Shown piece by piece: positions 1 through 9,580 of a stretch of DNA of 64,000 bases. Positions within the stretch are counted from its first letter, which is position 1. Every line of letters starts with the position of its first letter. The notes beneath the pieces were generated by a model. It did no database searches and was not told the origin of the DNA. It saw only the letters and a program-made list of their open reading frames with translations. Both the position numbers and the translations under genes were made by a program. Source of the stretch: Chondrilla cf. caribensis (lineage: Eukaryota > Porifera > Demospongiae > Chondrillida > Chondrillidae); contig OZ026568.1 in assembly GCA_964020155.1 (NCBI GenBank), positions 1,862,320 through 1,926,319 of the forward strand, written 5' to 3'.

Positions 1-216
1 CGAGGTTTTAATTTGGCAAATTGGCGATTTTACGGAAAATCGCCAAATTTAAAATCCACCATATTTTATTCTGACATAATCTGACGATTATTATTATGCG
101 CATACGCACGCCCACGCTTCCTGGAATTTGTCATGCCGCCAAATTTAAAACTCGCCAATTCGTTCCGGGGACTGATTTGCCAAAATTAATGCTCGCCAAA
201 GTTTCCCGCTATACAG
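1..216. mobile_element. MITE, TATAGCGGGAAA family, right part
   Basis: The right end reads CCCGCTATACAG followed by TA at 217-218. This is the inverted form of the terminus seen at 540 and close to that at 34730, so it is the right end of the same short inverted-repeat family. The left end lies outside the window. An internal hairpin of about 13-base arms sits at 19-49 (AATTGGCGATTTT and its near complement). Just after 218 the sequence becomes homologous to gene 3 intron sequence from about 44810. Confidence 0.6.
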
Positions 217-539
217 TATGCTATTATGATTATGTCATGTGATGATGATAATGTGCATGTATTGTTGTACACTAGCATTTGTCAATACTATCCAGTATGA
301 TGCAATCCCCAAGAGCTAGTCTATTACGTCTTTAATTGTGATAATATCTCGATCAGATGGTAAAGATTGGAGAAAGTATAGTTAATATACGTACATTATG
401 TCATTAGCTGGATTCAGTCTGTAGAGTATACAGGACCTATGTCTAGTGATTAAATAAATCTCGTATGAGCTAGGTTACAGTAACTTACATACTTTCGATC
501 ACATATTTAATTTTAAGCCCGCCTAATAGTATTTATCTA

Positions 540-713
540 CTGTATAGCGGGAAAGTTTCACGGACTAAAAGTTTCGCGAAAGTTTTATTTATGAACACCC
601 GATGACGTAATCGTCTGACAGTTCATTAACGCTATATAACTTGTTGTTGTGAAATTCGCGAAATTGAGCGATTTTGTGAAAGTTTTGCCCTGCGAAACTT
701 TCTGTCCGTACGG
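540..713. mobile_element. MITE with TA target duplication, absent from the paralogous site
   Basis: This 174-base element has imperfect inverted termini. The left end starts CTGTATAGCGGGAAAGTTTC; the right end, read inverted, is CCGTACGGACAGAAAGTTTC. It is bounded by TA at 538-539 and 714-715. The paralogous intron of gene 3 (around 45125-45140) reads straight through with a single TA, which shows the empty site. TA duplication and small size fit a Tc1/mariner-type non-autonomous element. No coding capacity. Confidence 0.85.
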
Positions 714-1117
714 TATATAGCCAGAGTGGACATTGAAAAGTGCTAAGAAAATTACCTGTGAAATGAAATAAAATATTAATGGTTCGTTATAGTACCCTAC
801 CTAATTCTGTACTATGGCTTCTAATCCATACCAGTTTCAACAGTACCTACCTCCAGAGTTAATTACATATGGACCAATATTGACTCATGTAGTTTTCTTG
901 AATGGAAATTGTTAATATACGTATATAATATGGAAATATGATATAGAAATATAATATGGCACCTAATGTAATATAACCATTCTGAGAATGGGGCGCAGCG
1001 CTGAATTATGAAACTAAATTGGTAAACACAGATAGTAAACATTGATAATCATATTAATATAGATGAATCCTTTTCATATTACAGAATACGTGTATCATTT
1101 CAATCCATTCTTTATAG

Positions 1118-4100
1118 GCTGAGGTGATGGGACATGCAACGAAGATACAGCAGCTCCAAGACAGTGAGAGAGAACCATTTCACCAAAAAGCAGTCGCTGT
1201 ACGTGTTTATTCTGTGTGCTATGACATATGTAGTTCCATTCATTATTGATGTTGTGCTGATTATTATTACTAAAGGATGAAGAGCTGAACTGTGAAAGAA
1301 GTAGCCTTTTCCTAGTCAAAGACGGCAAAGAGTCCTCGAAATCTTATTATCAGGATTATTTCCGCAACAGGGGGGTCAAAGGGGAGGTTGTGCGAATCAG
1401 CAAACCAGCACATGAGAGTTCTAAGGATGTCATTGTTGAAGTCGAGACTAGATCAGAGGAAGAAGGTAACTTGATTATTAAATTTGTTTCTTGTTTCTAA
1501 CAAAATGCAGTGTCATTTTTACCCCAATACCCTATGAATATACAGTTTCTTAATTTCTATCCAGTTCACATGCCTGATGACTTGAAATCAAAGGCTTCCA
1601 TAATGGTACGTGAATTTATAATATTATATGTAAAAGTACACAACTTTACTATCGAGGTAAAAGAACGACGATATATAAGACAACAAATGATGCCAAACCC
1701 AAATTAAGTGACAAAGTGTTTCTCAACTATAATTCACATCACCAAGTAGTACATATAATATTATTATTTTCTAGGTGTAACGTATATTGTTGCATAACAT
1801 TTCAAAACAGTGTACTTCGAAGTTTTATTTGTTTTTTTTTTCCATTCCTGACATTATCTGAGATGCCAATATCTCAAGAGATCAATTGGTCCTGTGTAGT
1901 TGTACAAACATTGTGTATTAGCAACAGTTTCAGAAGGCAGCATGCTATGTGCTGCTACAAGCCCAAATGAATGTGACAACCTATATAGTACAGAGTTGTG
2001 ACATGATTGTATTATGAACATATTCCCAGCTTCATATAATATTGCAGTGAAACTTCTCTATTAAGGACACTTTGGGACCTCCATTATATGTCCTTATTAC
2101 AGAGGTGTCCTCAATTCAGAGGCCATTTTATGCACTGCAGTACTACACTGGGACACAGAATGGTGTCCTCAATATAGAGGTTTTCCTAATTCAGAGGTTT
2201 GTAATAGAGAGGTCCCACTGTATACAAATGTGTACAATCATACCCTACCTAGTGTTACCTCGTACAATGTTGTACAAGGTTGTGATGTTGTTGCCATTTT
2301 CACTTGAAAGAGAAGCTGTCACTTAATGATTCCCTCACCAGTCCCAAATCTCGAGCCAAGCTTCAATCTCTTCATTCCACCTTCGACCATCTTTATCTCA
2401 CTTCTGAGTAGTTTGAAGTGCTTCAGACCCTACATTTGATAGAGGTTTCACCTGAGTTACACTTGTATAGTAGCGGTGTGTGTGGAAACAGTACTATAGA
2501 AGTAATGTATTGTGGAATATTAATAATGTACTATTATCATGTATGTGAATATCCTCATAATTCTGTCTTTCAATATAGATAAGTGACACATCCACGACAA
2601 CACTGAGTGGACCTTATTTGCCGGAAATTGTTGAAATGATATCATTCTTAATGGAAAATGATCCTTTACTGATGGGACGTGGAATTCATGTTGATGATTC
2701 TACAAGAGATGTGACAAACGGAATGAATAATGTCAAAGTTGAATTAAAACAGAAATCAGTCGAAGTGAGTGGCCCTAATCGACTGGTCATGTATTTGAGG
2801 AAACGTATACACCAAAGTCTAGTGGAGTATATCGCAGTGAAGGATAGTCCTCAAGGAAAATCAATTCTCGAAATAGTTGATGCATTGGCTGAAGAATCGG
2901 ATGATATAGATGGTTGCAGTGATCTTGATCAATCAAAACGTGATGAAGACATGGATTCAAAATCAACACTATTTTCTTCAAAATGTGAGTCCAGAAATGT
3001 AATGATCTGTCATTTCACTACTGCTATGCTAAAACTCATTGTGATATTGTCATAGATATAGTATATGACAGAGAGAGGTTTACAGATTACAGACTTTCAC
3101 ATTTTCACATACGAATAGTAGATTGATGCCAAACAGCCAGCTATGTCTCCCTGTACTGGTGTAGTGTGGTGGTACTGTACTTTTATGAGGGGGACAATTG
3201 TACAAATTCTTTGCTTCATTTGATCTGAATAAACCAGTATGTATCCACATTGTGATAGCAAGAAGGCAAAGTAAAAATGGAACAATACTTGAAATTGATT
3301 TGAAAAACCTCCAACTGAAAGAAAAACACCTACTACGTACTGTATATAAGCTGACATCAAGATTGTTGCCATCTGCAGTGAAATGGGATTCCCTAAAGGG
3401 CTCAACAAGAACCTCAATGATCCACTAAAGGGCCAACTCCAACAAACAGTGAACAGAAGATACCAGAATGGTAAACCTGACAAGTTTGATGTGTTCACTG
3501 TTCACTGTTCACCTTCAACCATTGGTTGTCGCTACCTTGTGGTTGCTAACATCCTGGATCGTACCCTCAGTAAGCAAAAAGACCATCATAAGTTCCTCCA
3601 GCAGATCTTACACAGTGTGTTCAAGGAAGCAGATACCTTGGAGATGCCCTCTGTCGCCATAGTACCAACAACATTTGCCATTGGGGGATTTCCCCAGGAC
3701 TCCATCCTCCCCAGTCTGTTTTCCAGTCAGTACCGGTTCACTAATGATGAATGCCTCACTGATGTGCGGTTTCTATCCATAAGTGAAGAGGATTATTCCA
3801 ATCTCCGTGCTACTGCTAGTCATGTTGTCACTGTTCACACATTAACCAAATCCAAGTCAACTAGCACTTCTTTGTTGGCCAATTTTGGAAATGTGGTCCA
3901 AGGAATTGTCCCTAATGCTGGTCGCAATCCATCTGTTGCAGTAGTAACAGGTGACATTGTTCAGTTACGTACAGATGTCATAGTCGTGCCTGTCGCTTGA
4001 TATGAAAGGAGCAACTTCCAAAGCTGTAAATGATACCAGTGGAGGTGATGTATTGAAAAAAATCTTACATTTAAGAGGACGACTTGTGGAGGGGGAGGTT

Positions 4101-4477
4101 TAACCTGTAAAATGTGAGCTTCAGTGGAATATCCAAGCAGATTGGTTGTATCTATTGTGTCGATTAAAATCTACAAAGTTAGATACTCTCAAACATGCCT
4201 ATAGGTTAGCTCTGGACACAGCAAAGAGTCATGGTTTGAAATCCATTGCATTTCCTCCTGTTACTACACATAATGGAAAAGAAGAACTTACCAAGTCAAT
4301 GATGGAGGTTTTTGATACATTTCAGGAACAACAACACTGTGACCTGTCTGTAACTGTCGTTATCAAAAAGGATGATAATAGTCTTCACAAAGTGTTCATG
4401 AAGATATACTCGAATGCAGCCTGCAACCCCTGGAGGAGGATGGCCAAAGTAGTGGTGTATTGGGTGCAGAAGTCTGA
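1118..4477 (+). pseudogene. Gene 1: 3' half of a kinase/coiled-coil/macro-like gene, decayed
   Basis: Exons homologous to gene 3 exons 7-10 are present at 1118-1198 (81 nt), 1276-1465 (190), 1565-1605 (41) and 2579-2984 (406), with the same lengths and phases. A deletion of more than 1 kb then joins intron sequence near 3352 to the middle of domain X, so gene 3 exon 11 and the start of exon 12 are missing. The remaining terminal exon (about 3353-4477) covers most of domain X and the C-terminal macro-like domain. Relative to gene 3 it has an 8-base deletion near 3990 that frameshifts into a stop at 3998-4000, a TAC-to-TAA change at 4100-4102 and a 2-base insertion near 4407. The kinase and coiled-coil 5' half is not in the window. 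I infer a non-functional copy; exons 7-10 alone remain open. Confidence 0.85.
2045..2220. mobile_element. MITE, CAGTGGAACCTCTCTATTA family
   Basis: A 176-base element. It begins CAGTGAAACTTCTCTATT and ends AATAGAGAGGTCCCACTG, which are near-perfect inverted termini. An element of the same length sits at the homologous place in gene 3 (46409-46584), so this insertion predates the duplication that produced genes 1 and 3. Confidence 0.75.
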
Positions 4478-4932
4478 GAACACTGCTACAGTACTTCTTT
4501 ACCATACATATGGATACATTATTAAGTTTCAAGAAGAAGGTTGCATTACGCATATTATATATAAATTTATTTATTTCTATTTAGTTATAAAATATTAATT
4601 TTTTTATGTATGCATCATATTTATGTATTATTATAGTAATAATATGGATTATGTCATTAACTTGAAATATATACAATCAGGTTACAATTTCAACAGTCGT
4701 CAAATTGATTTCCAGTTGGTAGCTAATTATATTATAGCATTTATTTATAAATAATAATATTATGAGGAAGTTACATTACAAAATAATTATAACAAGACTC
4801 CAGTAAATACATAATATATGAAGATTATATCATAACTATGAACATAAACAATTAAATAAGATCAATTAAACAAATAAATTACAACAAACAAATAATGGAA
4901 GTAAGAAGATAACATTCATAGCTAACAAAAGA

Positions 4933-5010
4933 AATTGTCAACGTTCACTTTGGGGTTGAGTGTCCCCATTACAGAAGCAGCATTACCACTTCGGAGTGCA
5001 ACGGAAATCT
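4933..5010 (-). mobile_element. 3' relic of an R2-like LINE
   Basis: Read on the minus strand this segment encodes ISVALRSGNAASVMGTLN, which matches the extreme C-terminus of the intact reverse transcriptase at 6344-9277 (ISVAIQRGNAMAIMGSM). Only the 3' tip remains, as expected of a heavily 5'-truncated retrocopy. A TTA/TTC microsatellite flanks it at about 5018-5056. Confidence 0.65.
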
Positions 5011-5059
5011 ATGAATCATAATTATTATTATCTTCTTCTTCTTATTATTATTATTAAAA

Positions 5060-5940
5060 TATAATTATCACTGTATTATTGGAGAGATTGGATGGAAGCC
5101 ATTTTTCAAGCTATTCAAAAGTCTGGTTCTGCCAAGTATGATGCATGGGTGTGAAGAATGGGTGTTAATGGGAAAAGATAGTAAGCAATTAGAAAGAGTA
5201 CAATTGACAGCAATTCGAAATTTTTTTGGGAGTAAATTTAAAATTTCCTAGAATAGCTTTAGAACTAGAAGCAGGATGTTTGCCAATTAGGTGGGAGATT
5301 CAGCTACGGACCTTTAGATCGTGGATGAAACTTGAAAGAATGGGATATGACAGTTTGGCTAAGAAGATAGATCGACTTGGGAATACAGTGATTGGGGAAG
5401 AGGGATTAGGAAGTCTGCTTTATGGCTTGGGGTAAAACATGAGATATCAACACAGTCATTTGAGGGGTTAAATAAATACCAGTTTGATTCAATAACAAGA
5501 TCTACTATTTGGAGAGCAGCTACAATGGAATGGGGCGAATCAGTTAAAAATAAGAGTAAATTAGGGTGGTGGAAGAGGGAGTTGTCAAGGAACAGAGATA
5601 GCCTTGGAGAAGGCAGGGGTGGGATTGTAGCTAGACACTGTAGAAGATTAGGGGCTGAACTAAGAGCAGGGTGTAAATTAGAAGCGGAGATGGGTAGATG
5701 GAGGGGAACTAAAAAGAGGATAGGATATGTACATGTAAATTATGTGGGGAGGGTATTGAGGATGAAAATCACTTTTTAACTATATGTGCAAAACTGGAGA
5801 TATATAGGGTGTGGATAAGAGGATGAAGAAGCAGGTGATAAGTTATTAAGTAAATTGAAAGTGCCCAGAGTAGCCAGGAATGTGATGAAGATGTGGAAAG
5901 GAAGAAAGGAATTATTAAAGATAGGAAATTGAGGATAATG
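5060..5940 (+). pseudogene. Decayed LINE C-terminal region
   Basis: Broken frames carry the pieces MHGCEEWV, QLERVQLTAIRNFFG, LELEAGCLPIRWE (5226-5435) and later GWWKRELSRNRDSL and LEAEMGRWRG (5525-5779). I recognise these as the region following the RT domain in a widespread metazoan LINE family, ending near a degenerate Cys-containing segment around 5740-5790. There are several stops and frame changes and no RT catalytic core, so this is a relic. Family assignment is from recall and only moderately sure. Confidence 0.55.
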
Positions 5941-5948
5941 AACTTATC

Positions 5949-6150
5949 AAAATTTGATTTTCAGTGCTATTTTGGACGATTGTCCCACAACGCACTCTAA
6001 TAATAATAATAATATTAATAATAATAATAATAAAATTTGATTTTCAGTACTATTTTGGACGATTGTCCAACAACGCACTCTAATAATAATAATAATATTA
6101 ATAATAACAACAACAATAATAATAATAATAATATATTTATTCTCGTTATT
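5949..6150. repeat. 83-bp tandem repeat ending in TAA microsatellite
   Basis: The unit starting AAAATTTGATTTTCAGT at 5949 recurs at 6032 with only a few changes. Each copy ends CAACGCACTC followed by TAATAATAATAATAATATTAA. The layout looks like the 3' terminus of a LINE plus its TAA tail, duplicated once. The TAA/CAA tract continues to about 6135. Confidence 0.8.
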
Positions 6151-6298
6151 TTAATTATTATTATTATTACTATTATTATTTATATTTGTTGTCTTATGTA
6201 TATATAATTATTGTAATTACTATTATTATATTTATTTTATTTAATTGTGGAATATGTGTATATAGGCATAATTTATGTATATATATCATTCAATTGTA

Positions 6299-6329
<31 letters not shown>

Positions 6330-6343
6330 GTGATGGCGAAAAG

Positions 6344-9277
6344 ATGGCGTCCAGATCAACCCAGAGATGTTGTCCGTGTATGAAAAATGGGAGATGTTTT
6401 CGATGCCGATGTGTAAAAGAGGGGAAAAAATGTATTGATTGTCGCCCTGCTGAGACTAATCCGGTCAGATGTCAGAATTTAGCTTCAGACGATTCAGTCG
6501 CTTTTAATTCGGATTCTAACGCTCTAGGATTTGGTCCCTCTCAACGCCCGACGGGTGATATCGACGAGTTAAATCTCCTATTTTGTAAGCGAATCAGAGT
6601 TATCAAGCGTATTCCTGTGGGATCCCGAGTTTCTGTAGCGAAAAAATTGGCTTTTCTCTTTGAGCAAGTAAATAAGTACAATGATTTAGCTTCCTGGTGC
6701 CGACTACTTTGTTTCTCCAAGCGATATCTTCGCGTCCCGAAGAGAGGAGGCAAACATCGAAATTTGACATCTTACATCAATAAGATCGTATCTGAGGAGC
6801 CCAAGAACATTTCAGACGATGAAGTATCTGATCCATTTCCTGTGCCAAGCGCGATCACGAGGCCGCCGCCCAGAGAGAGAGAGCAGACAATCAATCTTGA
6901 AAAGTTAGCAGTAAGAATTTCAGAGAAGTTGGAAGAAGGAAATTTCAAAGGAGCTATCCGTCTGGCCTGCTCAGAAGACACAGTTGCGGGGTTTTCAGAG
7001 ACCAATTTGGAAGTACTCCAAAGGAAGCACCCTAAACCACACCCAGATTCACAGCTTCAACCTCAACTCTTCAAGGAGTCCTTGGCCTTTGTGGTGTCAG
7101 CAGAAATGGTACGAAAGTCCATACTGTCATTTCCAAATGGCTCTAATGGAGGGCCCGATGGTCTCAGACCACAGCACCTAAAGGACCTGGTTGGACATTC
7201 TGCAGGTGATGGTGCCCAGTGCTTACTGAATGCTTTAATAGGGTTCAGTACATTAGTCCTTGAAGGAAAAACCCCAGAGTCTGTTCGCCCGTACCTGTTT
7301 GGGGCATCACTTACTGCACTGAACAAAAAGGATGGCGGACTACGTCCAATTGCTGTTGGCAACACATTGCGAACATTAGTAGCCAAGTGTGCCTGTTTCC
7401 AAGCTCGGGATTCGATGACCGATCTGTTACCACCTCACCAGTTAGGGTTTGGGGTTTCACAGGGTGCAGAATGTGCTGTTCATGCAGCACGTATTTTCGT
7501 CAACAATCTTGCTCCACATCAAGCCCTGGTAAAGGTTGATTTCCGAAATGCCTTTAATTGCATGAGGAGAGATAAGGTGATGGCAGCTGTAGAGGAATTT
7601 CTCCCAAGCCTATTACCTTTTATCCATTCTGCTTATTCGTCATCATCGAAACTCCTGTGGGAAGATGCCGAGGTTATTTCCGCAGAAGGTGTCCAGCAGG
7701 GAGACCCTATTGGCCCCCTGCTGTTCTGCCTCACCATCCACAAAATGGTATTACAGCTACAATCTGCTTTAAACATTTGGTACTTGGATGATGGGACACT
7801 TGGAGGGAGCCAAGAGGAATTACTCTGTGCTCTAGAGACCATTCAACAAGAAGGAGCGCAACTTGGCCTTCACCTAAATGTGCACAAGTGCGAGCTGATC
7901 TGCCACAATCCGTCATCGATGCAGTCCATTTTGAGTTCCTTTCCAGACCTGAAGATTGTGGACCCATCCTGTGCTACTCTCCTTGGTTCACCACTGGTCA
8001 ATGCTACTGCCTTACATTCGTGCCTTGAGTCTAAGGTTCATCAGCTAAAGTTAATCAGTGACCGTCTCTGTCACCTGGATTCACATGATGCACTCATTTT
8101 GCTCAGGCATGCTTTAGCCATACCGAAACTTCTTCATATGCTGCGCAGTTCACCTGCCTTTCGTTCGTCAGTTTTGGAATCATACGATGACATCCTTGCG
8201 AGCATGGTTTCCCAGATTACCAACAATACCATTCAGACTGATGATCCAGCCTGGTTACAAGCATCATTACCAGTGGGCAATGGAGGTTTGGGTATAAGGA
8301 GTGCTGTTCATCTTGCACCGTCTGCTTTTTTAGCCTCAGCTGATGCAGCCTCCACTGTTGTTCGCCAGCTACTCTCAGACAGCATAGACTCCAGTGTGTA
8401 CCCTGATCGTGATGCAGCCTTGTTTATTTGGAAGGAGAGTGTGACAGCCGAAACGGAGCCTCCATTACCCCCCTTGTCCCATCGCCAGAAATCATGGGAT
8501 CTGCCGCGCGTTGTAGCTCGCTGGGACTCCCTTTACCGCAATGCGGATACCCCAAGCACCACAGCTCGTCTCCTTGCTACTTCTATGAAGGAGTCAGGAG
8601 CATGGCTTAACGCTTTGCCTTGTTCTACACTAGGCCTCAGGATGACCAACGAGGCAGTACGTATTGCTGTGGGGCTACGATTAGGCACACCTTTGTGTCA
8701 GCCACACATTTGTGTGCATTGTAACCGTGAGGTATCATCGCTTGGCCTTCACGGCCTCAGCTGCCTAAAAAGTCAAGGGCGACACCCACGTCATTTTGAT
8801 CTCAATCAGATTATCCACCGTTCTCTGCATTCTGCCAGAATTCCATCCAGGCTCGAACCTTCAGGCTTGTCATCCTCTGATCGATCACGTCCAGATGGTT
8901 TATCTTTGACCCCGTGGTCCAGTGGCAAATTTCTGGTTTGGGATGCTACCTGCACAGACACGTACTGTGCCTCCAACATCGCCCGCACCAGTTCAGAGCC
9001 AGGTCTAGCAGCTGCTCATGCTGAATCACAGAAGACAAAGATGTACAGCCATCTCTGTAGGTCTTACTACTATGTTCCTGTTGGTGTTGAGACCAGTGGT
9101 GTGTTCGGTCCACAAGCTTTGTCCTTCTTCAAGGATCTCGGTAGGCGCCTCAAAAACGTGTCCGGAGACCCTTTGTCCTACACCTACCTTGTGCAAAGGA
9201 TTTCTGTTGCGATCCAGCGAGGCAATGCAATGGCCATCATGGGCTCCATGAACTTGGATTGTAGCCCACCTACCTAG
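6344..9277 (+). CDS. Intact R2-like (REL-endonuclease type) LINE reverse transcriptase
   Basis: Single ORF encoding a non-LTR retrotransposon protein that would copy its RNA into a nicked target. The frame is open from 6275, but its first 23 codons run through an AAT microsatellite (ten Asn in a row); I prefer the Met at 6344, giving about 977 residues. An N-terminal Cys-rich segment (CC-x-C, C-x2-C-x-C, C-x2-C) suggests zinc binding. RT motifs are all present: VDFRNAFN (motif A), QGDPIGP (motif B), YLDD encoded at 7781-7792 (motif C) and NVHKCEL (motif D). The C-terminal third has a C-x2-C-x8-H-x4-C knuckle (starting CVHCNREV), then RPDG and VWDATC, the pattern expected of a restriction-like PD-(D/E)xK endonuclease. 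The C-terminus is VAIQRGNAMAIMGSM. No frameshift or internal stop, so this copy may be recently active. TAA microsatellites on both sides recall Dong/R4-type target choice; the exact clade is not settled. Confidence 0.88.
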   Translation: MASRSTQRCCPCMKNGRCFRCRCVKEGKKCIDCRPAETNPVRCQNLASDDSVAFNSDSNALGFGPSQRPTGDIDELNLLFCKRIRVIKRIPVGSRVSVAKKLAFLFEQVNKYNDLASWCRLLCFSKRYLRVPKRGGKHRNLTSYINKIVSEEPKNISDDEVSDPFPVPSAITRPPPREREQTINLEKLAVRISEKLEEGNFKGAIRLACSEDTVAGFSETNLEVLQRKHPKPHPDSQLQPQLFKESLAFVVSAEMVRKSILSFPNGSNGGPDGLRPQHLKDLVGHSAGDGAQCLLNALIGFSTLVLEGKTPESVRPYLFGASLTALNKKDGGLRPIAVGNTLRTLVAKCACFQARDSMTDLLPPHQLGFGVSQGAECAVHAARIFVNNLAPHQALVKVDFRNAFNCMRRDKVMAAVEEFLPSLLPFIHSAYSSSSKLLWEDAEVISAEGVQQGDPIGPLLFCLTIHKMVLQLQSALNIWYLDDGTLGGSQEELLCALETIQQEGAQLGLHLNVHKCELICHNPSSMQSILSSFPDLKIVDPSCATLLGSPLVNATALHSCLESKVHQLKLISDRLCHLDSHDALILLRHALAIPKLLHMLRSSPAFRSSVLESYDDILASMVSQITNNTIQTDDPAWLQASLPVGNGGLGIRSAVHLAPSAFLASADAASTVVRQLLSDSIDSSVYPDRDAALFIWKESVTAETEPPLPPLSHRQKSWDLPRVVARWDSLYRNADTPSTTARLLATSMKESGAWLNALPCSTLGLRMTNEAVRIAVGLRLGTPLCQPHICVHCNREVSSLGLHGLSCLKSQGRHPRHFDLNQIIHRSLHSARIPSRLEPSGLSSSDRSRPDGLSLTPWSSGKFLVWDATCTDTYCASNIARTSSEPGLAAAHAESQKTKMYSHLCRSYYYVPVGVETSGVFGPQALSFFKDLGRRLKNVSGDPLSYTYLVQRISVAIQRGNAMAIMGSMNLDCSPPT

Positions 9278-9474
9278 ATTTGTTTTCTTTGATGGAGGGG
9301 GATCTGGGGTATTACATTTTCTTATTATATTATTTATATTATTTATTTTAATTGTATTATTGTTATTGTTATTGTTATCATTATTATTATCATTATTAAT
9401 TTATTTAATTGTAATATATGTGTATATATGCTTAATTTACGTATACCATTACTTATCATTATTTTTATATCACC

Positions 9475-9515
<41 letters not shown>

Positions 9516-9544
9516 TATGATTATTATTATTATTATTATTATTA
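9475..9544. repeat. AAT tract followed by ATT tract
   Basis: An (AAT)n run of about 13 units is followed, after a short ATTATGATT spacer, by an (ATT)n run of about 9 units. The two tracts are complementary and could form a hairpin. The tract lies between the intact LINE and the second RT element and looks like their shared insertion target or tail. Confidence 0.85.
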
Positions 9545-9580
9545 TGTCGGAACACCAGTGTTCACAATATTCCGCGTGAT

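Noticed and set aside
6275..6343. Upstream ATG of the intact LINE ORF
   Set aside because: The 23 extra residues are mostly microsatellite-encoded Asn; the Met at 6344 precedes the Cys-rich domain.
7063..7386. Minus-strand 107-codon frame inside the intact LINE
   Set aside because: Antisense shadow with no recognisable motif.
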